Source: Eubacterium limosum (GTDB lineage Bacteria; Bacillota; Clostridia; Eubacteriales; Eubacteriaceae). From it: a stretch of 64,000 bases of DNA. Location: positions 1,116,001 through 1,180,000 of the forward strand of contig NZ_CP019962.1 of NCBI RefSeq assembly GCF_000807675.2, in the 5' to 3' direction. The position numbers and the translations under genes were made by a program. Under the pieces are notes generated by a model that saw nothing but the letters and a program-made list of their open reading frames with translations, made no database searches and had not been told where the DNA came from. This document shows positions 33,281 through 42,647 of this stretch, one piece after another. Position 1 is the stretch's first letter. Each line of letters begins with the position of its first letter.

Positions 33281-34174
33281 ATGAAATACGAAAGCATTGA
33301 ACTCATCAACGAAAATAACGGACACCATGTGCTGTTTGAAAGCTTTGTCCGGGACACCGGTTTTCTCCTCCAGGACTTTGATCCGGGGGTGGCACCAGCA
33401 AGCTTTAAAACGGCGAAAGGCTACGGACAGGACGGGGTAACGAAATACTCGGCCCCCCTGGATATTCGCAATCCTCGTTTTACGGCCTCCATTATCGGGA
33501 ACGGCCTAGCAGAGATTGAGATTCTGAAACAGGAGCTTGACTTTGTCATGAACCCCAAAGATACGCTAACCCTGAAAGTCAACTATGAAACCCATGGCAC
33601 GCATCCGGAATCCAAGATCATTCACGGATCACCGGATCAATCCGTGGACTACTCCACCAACTATAAAACCTCCAATGACTTCCTGCAGGAGTTTAAGGGT
33701 GGCCTTGACTGTTTTAATCCGTTTTATACGGACCCGGCAGACAGCCGGATTGCACTGACAAGCTGGGAAGGCGGTTTAACCTTTCCTTTTACACCGCCTT
33801 TTACCCTGGCCCATCGCGGCGCACCCACCATATCGGTTTTTAATGATGGGCATGTAAAGACACCCGTACTGATTATTTTTACCGGCCCGGCAGTCTATCC
33901 AAAGGTTACAAACCAGACTACCGGTGAGTTTGTGGCCGTGCGAAAAGAGTTGCTGGAGGATGAAACCCTCTATATCAACACAGCCTACAGCGAGAAGTCC
34001 ATTGAAATTGAAAAAAACGGTGTCCGGCGTAATGGTTACAACTATATCGACCAGAACAGCTTTTTATCCTTTAATCTGGCAGTGGGTGACAATATTTTAG
34101 AGTACAGTAACGGGCGTACCGATTTAACCAATGCCGTCGAGGTAAGGTATCGGCGGCGCTATTTAGGCATATGA
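33281..34174 (+). CDS. Distal tail protein (Dit-like)
   Basis: 297 residues from ATG 33281 behind GGAGGAA. N-terminal part (YESIELINENNGHHVLFESF) and the C-terminal jelly-roll-like part (VRYRRRYLGI end) fit phage tail family/Dit proteins that link the tube to the baseplate hub. Located right after the tape measure. Confidence 0.8.
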   Translation: MKYESIELINENNGHHVLFESFVRDTGFLLQDFDPGVAPASFKTAKGYGQDGVTKYSAPLDIRNPRFTASIIGNGLAEIEILKQELDFVMNPKDTLTLKVNYETHGTHPESKIIHGSPDQSVDYSTNYKTSNDFLQEFKGGLDCFNPFYTDPADSRIALTSWEGGLTFPFTPPFTLAHRGAPTISVFNDGHVKTPVLIIFTGPAVYPKVTNQTTGEFVAVRKELLEDETLYINTAYSEKSIEIEKNGVRRNGYNYIDQNSFLSFNLAVGDNILEYSNGRTDLTNAVEVRYRRRYLGI

Positions 34175-34192
34175 CAGAAAGGAGGAAACTCA

Positions 34193-34822
34193 ATGGCAGA
34201 AAGAAGCGGATTTTTTAATCTAAAAGAATATACACAAGATGACCTGATGGCTTATTACAAGAACAGCTTTATGTCCGGCATCCGGGTCGAGGAAGACGGC
34301 ACCATGAGCTATAAGGTAACCGCGGGCAGTGGCAATGTTTCGGTTGCGCCAGGGTACGCGAACGTCTGCGGTATTTTTAATGAATTGACCACCCCAAAGA
34401 CGTTGACAGTGCCCAAACCTACAAACTATATGCGCATTGACCGCGTTGTGGTTCGCCTGGACTACAGCGCCATGAACTGCCTGGTGGAGCTCAAACAGGG
34501 TACTGAGGCCAGCAGCCCGCAGCCGCCTACACTGCAGCGGGACGGTGTGCGCTATGAACTATCTCTTGCACAACTAAAGGTGGGATTGACCGGCGCCATC
34601 ACAGTGTTGGATGAACGTCCCTATAAAGCTCTTTGCGGCGGCATGGGGCCGAGAAATCCCACGGAGATGAACACCTGGTTTCAAAATTTCCAGGAGGTCG
34701 TGGAAAAATGGTTCCGTACCCAGCAGGGAACCGGATGGCGGCAGATTTTTGAGATTAACGAAGGCGAAAGCTTTCCGGACGAAGCGGAGGCGGGTGCCTT
34801 ATGCCGGGTTTACAAGAAATAG
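34193..34822 (+). CDS. Baseplate/receptor-binding accessory protein
   Basis: 209 residues. Opens AERSGFFNLKEYTQDDLMAYY, contains SGNVSVAPGYANVCGIF and MRIDRVVVRLDY, a pattern common in upper-baseplate or fibre N-terminal proteins of Firmicutes phages. Strong GGAGG site. Overlaps the next gene by 22 bases. Confidence 0.6.
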   Translation: MAERSGFFNLKEYTQDDLMAYYKNSFMSGIRVEEDGTMSYKVTAGSGNVSVAPGYANVCGIFNELTTPKTLTVPKPTNYMRIDRVVVRLDYSAMNCLVELKQGTEASSPQPPTLQRDGVRYELSLAQLKVGLTGAITVLDERPYKALCGGMGPRNPTEMNTWFQNFQEVVEKWFRTQQGTGWRQIFEINEGESFPDEAEAGALCRVYKK

Positions 34823-37800
34823 AACAGCCAACCAGTATCCGTTTTTATAACGAAGAACGCGAGTTTATCGGTGAGATTGATAATTTCACATCCGCCGTTT
34901 ATGTCAGACGCTGGGAGACCTTTGGGAATTTTGAAATACATTTCACCGAAGATCGTCCGGATCTGTTTGTTCCAGGCTACTATATCATGATCAACAATGA
35001 TCGTTATCGAAACGGCATTATCCAGTATTACAAAAATGACAGCGATGGCTATGAACCCAAAAGTTTAAAAGACATTGTCATCAAGGGCTTTTCCCTACTT
35101 TATCTGCTTTATTGGCGGCTGACAGAGCCGCCTGCTACCAATAACGGTTATTGGGTCTGGAATAACAAACCGGTTGAAGATATCATGTGTGATCTGGTTA
35201 ATGAACAGGTGGTGCATCCAGCCGATCCTGCACGAACCGCCAAAGAAATGCGTGTGCTCCAAAGTCAGCACCGGGGCATTAAAATAACGTTTCAGTCCCG
35301 TTTCAAATATTTAACAGATGAACTCTTTGAATTGTCCAGACAGTCCGGCCTGGGGCCGGTTATCTGGCTGGATACGGATAATAAGCAGTTTGTGTTTGAA
35401 GTGCTCGAAGGCAAAGACTGCACACACCGCATCGATAACCCCAATAGCTATATTTTTTCCAAGGGGAGCGGAAAAGTCACAAAACGTACCTACACCTATT
35501 CTTGTGAAGGTGAAAAAAACATGGCCTATATCGGAGGACAGGGTGATGGAGATGAGCGGGAAGTCGTTAAAATCAATGCGCATCTGACAGGCCTTCAACG
35601 AAAGGAAATGTTTATTGATGCCCGTGATATTGCCGAAGGCGAAACGGACTCTTTGTTGGACCGTGGAAAACTTAAGCTTTCAGCAGCCGCAGCGACTGTT
35701 TCCTATATATTTGATGCAGACACTCAAGATTACGGGCGTTCCTGGGACTTAGGCGATCTTGCCACCTACGTGGATGAAAATGGTTTTGTTGAGGATAACC
35801 GCATCACCCAGGTCCGTGAAGTCTATGAAAACAGTGTCCTGAAAATAGCCCCTACCTTTGGCTATGGCAAGCAGACCTTTGTGGATAACCTCCATGCGAA
35901 CACGGTCACCATGACCAATGAACGGGTAGGGATTTCAGGGAAGTTTAAAGATTTATACGCAGAAAATGCCACCATCAAAAACGCCATAATCGAAAAGGCG
36001 GACATCAAAGACCTCAACGCGGTTACGGCCACCGTTGAAACCCTACGAGCCCAAACCGCAGAAATCCAAGTGCTGGTGGCAGACAAAGCCAGTATCGGCG
36101 ATCTGAATGCCGCCACGGCCCGGATCACCGAGCTGGAGGCCGACACGGCCGATATCCGAAAAGCCATCATTGACGTGGCCCACATCGGGGACCTGACCGC
36201 CATTACCGCGGATATTACAAGCCTTAAAGCTGATGTCGCGGACATTGATACGGCCATGATCGGCAAAGCCGACATTGACCTTGCCAACATTAAGAATGGT
36301 TGTATTACTACGGCGATGATCGGTACAGGTGTTATAGGCACCACGCAGATCGCAGATGGAAGTATCACCGATGCGAAAATCGTGGGGTTAACCGCGAATA
36401 AAATTACCGCTGGGCGGCTTGATGCTGCCCAGATCGAGGTTGTGAACTTGAACGCGGCGAATATCACGGTTGGTACCATCAACGGGGTGCAGATCGCACC
36501 CGGGGCCATCACAGGAGACAAATTAGCACAGCAGGTCAACGACCAGATCACAGGCGCTGCTAACGCCGCGCAGCAGGCCCAGACTACCGCTGACGGTAAG
36601 AACAAGATTTACTACCAGGCTACCCAGCCCGGACTTACGGGCAATAAGGAAGGAGATACCTGGTTTGACACCGCTAATGGCTATCGGGCGTATATATGGA
36701 ACGGCACAGCGTGGAGCTTAAGCCCGTTTGGAAGCGCAGCGATTGCAGACGATGCGGTAACCCTGGCGAAGGTTGGGGCAGATTTGCAGTCCTTTATGGA
36801 TGGCATTAACAATAAAGCCTTAGCGGCCCAAACCAGCGCGGATGGTAAAAATACGGTCTTTTATCAGGCCACTCAGCCGCCGATAACCGGTCGAAAAACC
36901 GGCGATACCTGGTATAACACAGCTAAGGATAACGCTATTTCAAAATGGGATGGCGGCAAGTGGACCGAGATCACCTTTGGTGCTGGGGCAATCTCGGACA
37001 GTATTATATCTGCTGAGAAATTGTCAACGGATATAGCTAACAAGTTAAACACTGCCGCCAGTGATGCGGCGACAGCTAAGGCGACAGCTGACACGGCCAA
37101 AGCCAATGCCAGTGCTGCTCAGACAGCCGCCAACGCAGCAAAAGATGCGGCAGCGGCAGCGGATATCCTGGCAAAGGCCGCACAGACCAGCGCCAACTCA
37201 GCCCAGACAACCGCAGACGGTAAAAACACCGTCTTTTACGCAGCTACAGCGCCGCCTGTCACTGGGCGGAAAACGAACGATATCTGGTTTGATACAGCGG
37301 GCGACAACCGCATGTATTACTGGAATGGTACGGCCTGGACACTCAGACAATTCGGCACGAACGCCCTTGCGAATCTGTCCATTACCAATGCTTTAATCGC
37401 CAATGCGGCCATTGACAACGCGAAGATCGCTAACCTGGACGCCGGGAAGATCACAACGGGCATTATCAGCGCAGACCGTATTGGAGCGGGAAGTCTGACA
37501 GTAGGGAAACTCACAGAAGCGGCTCTGACCGAAATTCAGAAACCCGCGGTCGACGCCAAGGCCGCCGCCGATGCAGCAGCCAACGCGGCAGCGACCGCAC
37601 AGGGAACCGCCGATACGGCCAAGACCAACGCTGCCAGCGCCCAGAGTGCAGCAGACGCAGCCAAAGCGACGCTGGCAGCCTGGTGCTACAACAACAACCT
37701 AACTTATATCGATGGAGGTGATATTTATACGGGGACGGTCACAGCAGCGAAGATCGCAGCAGGGGCCATCAGTACCGAGAAATTAGCGGCGAACGCCATT

Positions 37801-39879
37801 ACGGGCGATAAGATTGCCGGTAAGACCATCTCCGCGGACAAGATTGTGGCAGGAACCATCACAGCCAACAGCGGTGTCATCGCCAACGGGGCTATTTTGA
37901 CTGCCATGATCGGTGATGCGCAGATTGGTACCGCGAAGATTGCGAATCTCGCAGTCACTGGCGCAAAAATTGCCAACGCGACCATCACCAACGCCCAGAT
38001 CGCGGACGCCACTATTCAAAGTGCGAAAATTGCGGCTCTGGATGCAGGTAAGATTACGACAGGTATCCTGGCAGCGGCCCGAATTGCAGCAGGTAGTATC
38101 ACAGCCGATAAGCTGGCAAGTAAAAGCATTACCGTGGGTCAGATCAACGATGCCGCCATCAAGGCCATCAATGACTTAATCACGATTGGTGCCAGAAACC
38201 TACTTCGAAACAGCGGCACGCCGACCACCAATACAACTTATGGCACACGCGTATTCAACACATCCGGTCTGAAGCCGAACACAAAGTACACCTTTGTAGT
38301 AAACGGCTTTACCAGCTCCGCCAGCCAGAAAATCGGTTTATGGTTTAACGGCGGGAGTTCGGGCGGATTCTTTGTCAATCCGACCACCACGGCCAAAACC
38401 CAGTTTGTGGTCTGTACAACGCCCGCAACGCTGACGACGACCAACGTCAATATCTACAACTACCCCAGCGGCTCCACCAGCTGTACCATCAACTGGGCCT
38501 GCCTTTACGAGGGCGAAATCAAACCGCCAATGGACTGGACACCCGCGCCAGAAGATGATACTACGGCTATCGCTGAAAATTCTATTGCAAACTGGTGCTA
38601 TAACAACAACCTGACCTATATCAACGGCGGAAAAATCTATACCGGAACCGTAACAGCGACCCAGATCGCCGCCAATGCCATTGTCGCAGGGAAGATTGCC
38701 GCCAATGCGGTAACAGCCAGTACCATTGTGGCCGGTGCAGTAACCCTTGATAAACTCGCCGCCAATTCTGTTAATGCCAGTAAAATTGTGGCAGGCAGTA
38801 TTACAGCGGCCCAGCTGGCGGCTAATACCATCACAGGGGATAAGATCGCAGCAACTACCATCGCTGCCGGAAACCTCGCAGCTAACAGTATCACCTCGGA
38901 TAAGATCGTTGCCGATGCCATCACGACAGCCAAAATCGCTGCGAAGGCAGTCACGGCCAATGAGATCGCCGCAGGGACCATCACCGCAGCCCAGATCGCG
39001 GCCAACGCCATCACAGCGACGCAGCTGGCAGCTGGTGCTGTTACAGCAGTCAAGATTGCAGCCGGACAGATCACAGCGGACAAAATTGCTGCAGGGGCTA
39101 TTACAGCCGATAAATTTTACGGGACGGCGATCACATCAAATAACTATGTAGCCAACAGCGCCGGGATGAAAATCAATCTGGCGAACGGCACCATCGACAC
39201 CAAGAATTTTAAGGTGGACAGCGCCGGAAACGTCGCAATGACTGGAACACTAACCATGCAGGGAGCGCAATCTATGACGGTTAAGAACGCTTCAGCAACA
39301 CTGGTTGGGACAGTAGCCTTCAAAGCCGTCAGCGGCCAGACCTGGAGTCCGGGGGCTTTAAACGTGCTTGGAAAAGACCTTTTGCACCTGGCTGCCGGAG
39401 ACGCTTCAACCACAAAAGCTTTCGTAGAAGGCTATGCTGGCGGTTATAATCTCTTTGAGATGGGCCGAGAAGGGAGCAACTATGGCGTATGGATAGGGAC
39501 AAGCCCAACCGCCAGAATCGGTGTGAGTAATGCGCAGTCCCCACAGGTCTATGCCGAGGGATGTACCAAAGAAGTGGACTTCACACCAGCGAGCGGCTTT
39601 TCGAAAATGTCTGGATACATGAACAAAATTATTTATAATGCTTTTGGGAAATTTTGTTTTTTAGCCTTTACCCTGTCAGGTAATATCACAGCGGGCCCTT
39701 GGGTAACGGTATTAACATTACCAGCAGGCTACCGCCCAAGCTTAGCGCTGACATACTCTGGTAACAATGGGATTCGGGGCTTGAGTCAGATTCGCATAAA
39801 TCCGAACGGAACTGTCCAGGCCTGGGGACAAAGTAATCTTTCGGATATTTCATATACTGCGTTTTATTATGTAGCATAA
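34801..39879 (+). CDS. Giant tail-associated fibre protein
   Basis: 1692 residues. About 1-370 resembles the siphovirus Gp37-like tail-associated (hub) domain. About 380-1450 is Ala/Thr/Ile-rich low-complexity sequence of repeated KIAAGTITAxxIA units with three copies of a domain reading ADGKNxxFYxATxPxxTGxKxxDxW (about 36585-36746, 36838-36996, 37207-37371). Two copies of WCYNNNLTYIxGGxIYTGTVTA occur at about 37680 and 38590. The last ~100 residues are a receptor-tip-like domain repeated in the separate gene at 40740. Probably a long trimeric fibre projecting from the tail tip. Confidence 0.8.
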   Translation: MPGLQEIEQPTSIRFYNEEREFIGEIDNFTSAVYVRRWETFGNFEIHFTEDRPDLFVPGYYIMINNDRYRNGIIQYYKNDSDGYEPKSLKDIVIKGFSLLYLLYWRLTEPPATNNGYWVWNNKPVEDIMCDLVNEQVVHPADPARTAKEMRVLQSQHRGIKITFQSRFKYLTDELFELSRQSGLGPVIWLDTDNKQFVFEVLEGKDCTHRIDNPNSYIFSKGSGKVTKRTYTYSCEGEKNMAYIGGQGDGDEREVVKINAHLTGLQRKEMFIDARDIAEGETDSLLDRGKLKLSAAAATVSYIFDADTQDYGRSWDLGDLATYVDENGFVEDNRITQVREVYENSVLKIAPTFGYGKQTFVDNLHANTVTMTNERVGISGKFKDLYAENATIKNAIIEKADIKDLNAVTATVETLRAQTAEIQVLVADKASIGDLNAATARITELEADTADIRKAIIDVAHIGDLTAITADITSLKADVADIDTAMIGKADIDLANIKNGCITTAMIGTGVIGTTQIADGSITDAKIVGLTANKITAGRLDAAQIEVVNLNAANITVGTINGVQIAPGAITGDKLAQQVNDQITGAANAAQQAQTTADGKNKIYYQATQPGLTGNKEGDTWFDTANGYRAYIWNGTAWSLSPFGSAAIADDAVTLAKVGADLQSFMDGINNKALAAQTSADGKNTVFYQATQPPITGRKTGDTWYNTAKDNAISKWDGGKWTEITFGAGAISDSIISAEKLSTDIANKLNTAASDAATAKATADTAKANASAAQTAANAAKDAAAAADILAKAAQTSANSAQTTADGKNTVFYAATAPPVTGRKTNDIWFDTAGDNRMYYWNGTAWTLRQFGTNALANLSITNALIANAAIDNAKIANLDAGKITTGIISADRIGAGSLTVGKLTEAALTEIQKPAVDAKAAADAAANAAATAQGTADTAKTNAASAQSAADAAKATLAAWCYNNNLTYIDGGDIYTGTVTAAKIAAGAISTEKLAANAITGDKIAGKTISADKIVAGTITANSGVIANGAILTAMIGDAQIGTAKIANLAVTGAKIANATITNAQIADATIQSAKIAALDAGKITTGILAAARIAAGSITADKLASKSITVGQINDAAIKAINDLITIGARNLLRNSGTPTTNTTYGTRVFNTSGLKPNTKYTFVVNGFTSSASQKIGLWFNGGSSGGFFVNPTTTAKTQFVVCTTPATLTTTNVNIYNYPSGSTSCTINWACLYEGEIKPPMDWTPAPEDDTTAIAENSIANWCYNNNLTYINGGKIYTGTVTATQIAANAIVAGKIAANAVTASTIVAGAVTLDKLAANSVNASKIVAGSITAAQLAANTITGDKIAATTIAAGNLAANSITSDKIVADAITTAKIAAKAVTANEIAAGTITAAQIAANAITATQLAAGAVTAVKIAAGQITADKIAAGAITADKFYGTAITSNNYVANSAGMKINLANGTIDTKNFKVDSAGNVAMTGTLTMQGAQSMTVKNASATLVGTVAFKAVSGQTWSPGALNVLGKDLLHLAAGDASTTKAFVEGYAGGYNLFEMGREGSNYGVWIGTSPTARIGVSNAQSPQVYAEGCTKEVDFTPASGFSKMSGYMNKIIYNAFGKFCFLAFTLSGNITAGPWVTVLTLPAGYRPSLALTYSGNNGIRGLSQIRINPNGTVQAWGQSNLSDISYTAFYYVA

Positions 39880-39893
39880 AGGAGGTGACCGTC

Positions 39894-40139
39894 ATGTTGT
39901 CTGGTAAAGATATTAAAATATACATTACTGAGTTTTCGCGGATTGATTTAGAAGACATCTGCGAGTTTCATGCGGTTCTAAACAAAAATAGCCCTTATGA
40001 TCTTGATATTGGCAGAAAAGTATTCGATTCAACACGGTATTATCAAAATCAGGAACAGATTTTAAAGGACGAATCTGAATTTACAGCATACGTTTATAGC
40101 GTTCAAAAACAATTAATCAATACAATGGAGGAAAATTAA
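39894..40139 (+). CDS. Small tail-region protein, paralogue A
   Basis: 81 residues from ATG 39894 behind a full AAAGGAGGTGA site; GTG 39885 lies within that site and is rejected. Clearly related to the next gene (ICEFHAVLN/ICQFYANTN, DIGRKVFD/DMGRSILN, YVYSVQKQL/YAYSVQDEM). Function unknown. Confidence 0.6.
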   Translation: MLSGKDIKIYITEFSRIDLEDICEFHAVLNKNSPYDLDIGRKVFDSTRYYQNQEQILKDESEFTAYVYSVQKQLINTMEEN

Positions 40140-40140
40140 A

Positions 40141-40401
40141 ATGTTAGACGGAAGAAATAGAACCATTAGTCTTGTTGAGTATTCAAAAATCGGGGATGAC
40201 CGCATCTGCCAGTTTTATGCCAATACTAACAGCGACGCTCCAGAAACAATGGATATGGGGCGTTCTATTTTAAACCAGGCCCTGTACAAAGCCAATCGGG
40301 GTCAGGCGATGAAAGACCAGGCGGACTTTGAAACTTATGCATACAGCGTTCAAGATGAAATGATTGCGGAAAAGAACAAAAAACAGGAGGTTACAGAATA
40401 A
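40141..40401 (+). CDS. Small tail-region protein, paralogue B
   Basis: 86 residues, tandem duplicate of the preceding gene with about one third identical positions. Begins one base after it ends and overlaps the next ATG by one base. Possibly fibre-assembly helpers; no family recognised. Confidence 0.6.
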   Translation: MLDGRNRTISLVEYSKIGDDRICQFYANTNSDAPETMDMGRSILNQALYKANRGQAMKDQADFETYAYSVQDEMIAEKNKKQEVTE

Positions 40402-40736
40402 TGAAAACTGTCAAAATGACCAATCAGGAAATCATCAATCACATCAACCAGATCGGTGAAATTATTGCCGTGCGTCTGCCCGCAAAGGCTTCATACGCTT
40501 TAAACAAAAACAGAAAGGCCTTTATTAAAGAATATGATTGCTATTTTGAGGAATTCACTAAGCTTCAGGAAGAGTACCCAGAGGGCGGCGATGCTTACCA
40601 AAAGGAGCTTATTGATCTATTGAGTATTGAAAATGAGGTACCCATCCACGCTGTCCCAGAAGCCATTTTGGAAACTGCCACCCATGACTTAAGTCTGGAA
40701 GTCTTTCAGGCCCTTGAGTTTATGCTGGAGGAATAA
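40401..40736 (+). CDS. Hypothetical fibre-associated protein
   Basis: 111 residues, helical, acidic C-terminus (LSLEVFQALEFMLEE). Located between the paralogue pair and the second receptor-tip gene, so a tail-fibre chaperone is possible. No motif seen. Confidence 0.5.
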   Translation: MKTVKMTNQEIINHINQIGEIIAVRLPAKASYALNKNRKAFIKEYDCYFEEFTKLQEEYPEGGDAYQKELIDLLSIENEVPIHAVPEAILETATHDLSLEVFQALEFMLEE

Positions 40737-40739
40737 AAG

Positions 40740-41150
40740 ATGCCCGTTAAACAGTATACCGAATATGAAAAACAGACAGACGGTTCATGGCTTGAGCAGC
40801 ATGCAAAAACAGATCCAGAACAGATTGATGGAACAATAAAACAGCTGGATTTCACATTGGCATCAGGCTTTTCAAAAGTATCAGGCTATGTCAATAAATT
40901 AATCTATAATGCCGTCGGCCATTTTTGCTGGCTTTCTTTTACCCTTTCGGGGCTTATTCAAGCTCAAACGTGGACAAAAGTATTGACAGTTCCTTCGGGA
41001 TATCGACCGGAAGCAAGTATCGTAACCCCAGGGGCGCAGGGAGTACGTGGCGCTTTCCAATCACGTATTGATGCAGATGGAAACGTCTATGTTTGGGCAG
41101 AAAGCACGTTGACGGATGTCAGCGGATGGACATTGTATTATGTGAAATAG
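40740..41150 (+). CDS. Alternative receptor-binding tip protein
   Basis: 136 residues. From residue about 38 onward (LDFTLASGFSKVSGYVNKLIYN ...) it matches the last ~100 residues of the giant fibre (VDFTPASGFSKMSGYMNKIIYN ...), including WTKVLTVPSGYRP versus WVTVLTLPAGYRP. The short N-terminal part differs. It may be a free or exchangeable receptor-binding tip. The UAG stop overlaps a terminator stem. Confidence 0.7.
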   Translation: MPVKQYTEYEKQTDGSWLEQHAKTDPEQIDGTIKQLDFTLASGFSKVSGYVNKLIYNAVGHFCWLSFTLSGLIQAQTWTKVLTVPSGYRPEASIVTPGAQGVRGAFQSRIDADGNVYVWAESTLTDVSGWTLYYVK

Positions 41151-41167
41151 GGCCGAAAGGCCCTTTT
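41150..41167 (+). terminator. Terminator before the lysis genes
   Basis: GGGCC-GAAA-GGCCC then TTTT, starting on the last base of the preceding stop codon. Confidence 0.8.
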
Positions 41168-41257
41168 AAATTGCAAAGAGGAGGTACAGGCCAATGACCG
41201 AGTAGCAGGTTTTCGGCATTATTGTCGCATTTTAAGAATAAATCAAGAAGGAGAATC

Positions 41258-41590
41258 ATGATGAAAATTAATTTATCTAAAATTGATGTTGGTACAATTG
41301 TAAGAACAGGAGCAGCTTTTATTGCATTGATCAATCAGATTTTTGCAATCACCGGCTTACAGCAAATTCCGTTTGATGATCAAGCGGTTTATCAGTGGCT
41401 CTCTATGGGGGCTACAGTGATTACTTTCGCGATCAATTGGTGGAAAAACAACAGTTTTACAAAAGAAGCTCAATTAGGAGACCAGGTTAAAAAGGCAGCT
41501 AAGGAAGATATAGTAGTTGCAAACAAGATCGAAAAAATGCTGAAAGAAAATGAAGAGGCAGCCCAAGCGGCGGTCAGAAAGGCGGCTTAA
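41258..41590 (+). CDS. Phage holin (SPP1/LC3-like)
   Basis: 110 residues (ATG 41258, or 41261) behind AAGGAG. Hydrophobic segments TGAAFIALINQIFAITGL and WLSMGATVITFAINWW, then a charged tail with KKAAKEDIVVANKIEKML, match the SPP1-type holin family. Makes membrane holes so the amidase reaches the wall. Amidase starts one base after its stop. Confidence 0.85.
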   Translation: MMKINLSKIDVGTIVRTGAAFIALINQIFAITGLQQIPFDDQAVYQWLSMGATVITFAINWWKNNSFTKEAQLGDQVKKAAKEDIVVANKIEKMLKENEEAAQAAVRKAA

Positions 41591-41591
41591 T

Positions 41592-42602
41592 ATGGCATTG
41601 GAATACTACAATGCAATCGTAGAGTTTGGTGATATGAACGATGACGTTCTTTTTTTACAGAGACAACTTCATATCTGTGGATTTAATCCGGGATTAAAAG
41701 ACGGAGACTTTGGCAATGGCACTGGCAATGCATTGGAAAATGCTCAGATTTACTTTGGAATTGCAGCAGATCGGATTGCTGGTCCTCAAACCTGGAGAAA
41801 GCTGTACGACTACTGTGCAAAGATTCAGGAGCAGCTGAACCTTATTGGCGGCTTCGCGTTGGTTATCGACGGGAACGTCGGCAGCCATGGAACGGCTACA
41901 GTGGAAGCGTTCAAGACTTTCCAAGTTCGGGGAGGAAGAGAACCAGACTGGTGCTGTGGTCCGGTAGAGGAACAAGCGCTAAATATGGTAGACTTCATGA
42001 AAGCTATGCCGTCTGGAAATGCCAGTGTTCCATCATCCTCCAGCCTGATTGTACCAACTCAATCCGGCAGACTGGATGGGGTTAAAATCTATATTCCGGC
42101 AGGACATGGCGGCTCTGATCCAGGCGGTGTTGGAAACGGTCTGCGAGAATCAGATGTTGCACTTGCCTATGCTACCATTTTAGGAAGCATCTTGCAAGGA
42201 TATGGCGCAACGGTCTTGCTGGGGCGTACAGGGGATTATTACAAATCCCTGGCGTCACGTGTTCAGGAGGCGAACAACTGGGGGGCAAACCTCTATGTGT
42301 CCTGTCATGAGAATGCTTATGGTGATCCAGCTGCCAATGGTTCAGAGGTTCTCTTTGTATCCGAAAGCGGAAATCAGCTGGCTGTATGCAGTGTCAATGA
42401 GCTGTCGGCGGGGCTTGGAACGACCAACCGCGGCGCAAAATATCAGGATGACTATGAAGTGGTCTATTCCGATATGACTGCGGTAATCTGTGAACCGGGC
42501 TTTATTACAAATGCTGGAAACGCCGGATTCATGAACAACGAGGTTGGCCTTCGAAATCAAGCTCAGTGTCTGGCAAATGGTATTGTAAAGTATTGTGCAT
42601 AG
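41592..42602 (+). CDS. N-acetylmuramoyl-L-alanine amidase (endolysin)
   Basis: 336 residues. Two N-terminal peptidoglycan-binding repeats (DDVLFLQRQLHICGFNPGLKDGDFG and the QEQLNLIGG...IDGNVGSHG unit) precede an Amidase_3 catalytic domain with IPAGHGGSDPGG, SCHENA and VICEPGFITN supplying zinc and catalytic residues. The stop is UAG (42600-42602). Beyond it the same frame stays open into the methylase gene, with a 10-bp hairpin six bases after the UAG. Start at 41592. Confidence 0.93.
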   Translation: MALEYYNAIVEFGDMNDDVLFLQRQLHICGFNPGLKDGDFGNGTGNALENAQIYFGIAADRIAGPQTWRKLYDYCAKIQEQLNLIGGFALVIDGNVGSHGTATVEAFKTFQVRGGREPDWCCGPVEEQALNMVDFMKAMPSGNASVPSSSSLIVPTQSGRLDGVKIYIPAGHGGSDPGGVGNGLRESDVALAYATILGSILQGYGATVLLGRTGDYYKSLASRVQEANNWGANLYVSCHENAYGDPAANGSEVLFVSESGNQLAVCSVNELSAGLGTTNRGAKYQDDYEVVYSDMTAVICEPGFITNAGNAGFMNNEVGLRNQAQCLANGIVKYCA

Positions 42603-42608
42603 AAAGGG

Positions 42609-42633
42609 AGGCTCTGGGCCTCCCCCAGAGCCT
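42609..42633 (+). other. Stable hairpin just after the amidase UAG codon
   Basis: Perfect 10-bp stem AGGCTCTGGG/CCCAGAGCCT with loop CCTCC, starting six bases after the amber codon. No T-tract follows (TATATGG), so it is a weak terminator candidate. Its place directly after UAG recalls pyrrolysine-insertion hairpins. Confidence 0.55.
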
Positions 42634-42647
42634 TATATGGTGAAAAT

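Noticed and set aside
41194-41235. Strong ribosome site followed by ATG ACC GAG TAG CAG ... TAA, a 13-residue frame with an internal amber codon
   Set aside because: Tempting as a tiny pyrrolysine-containing peptide, but it is too short to judge and more likely a decayed gene start before the holin.
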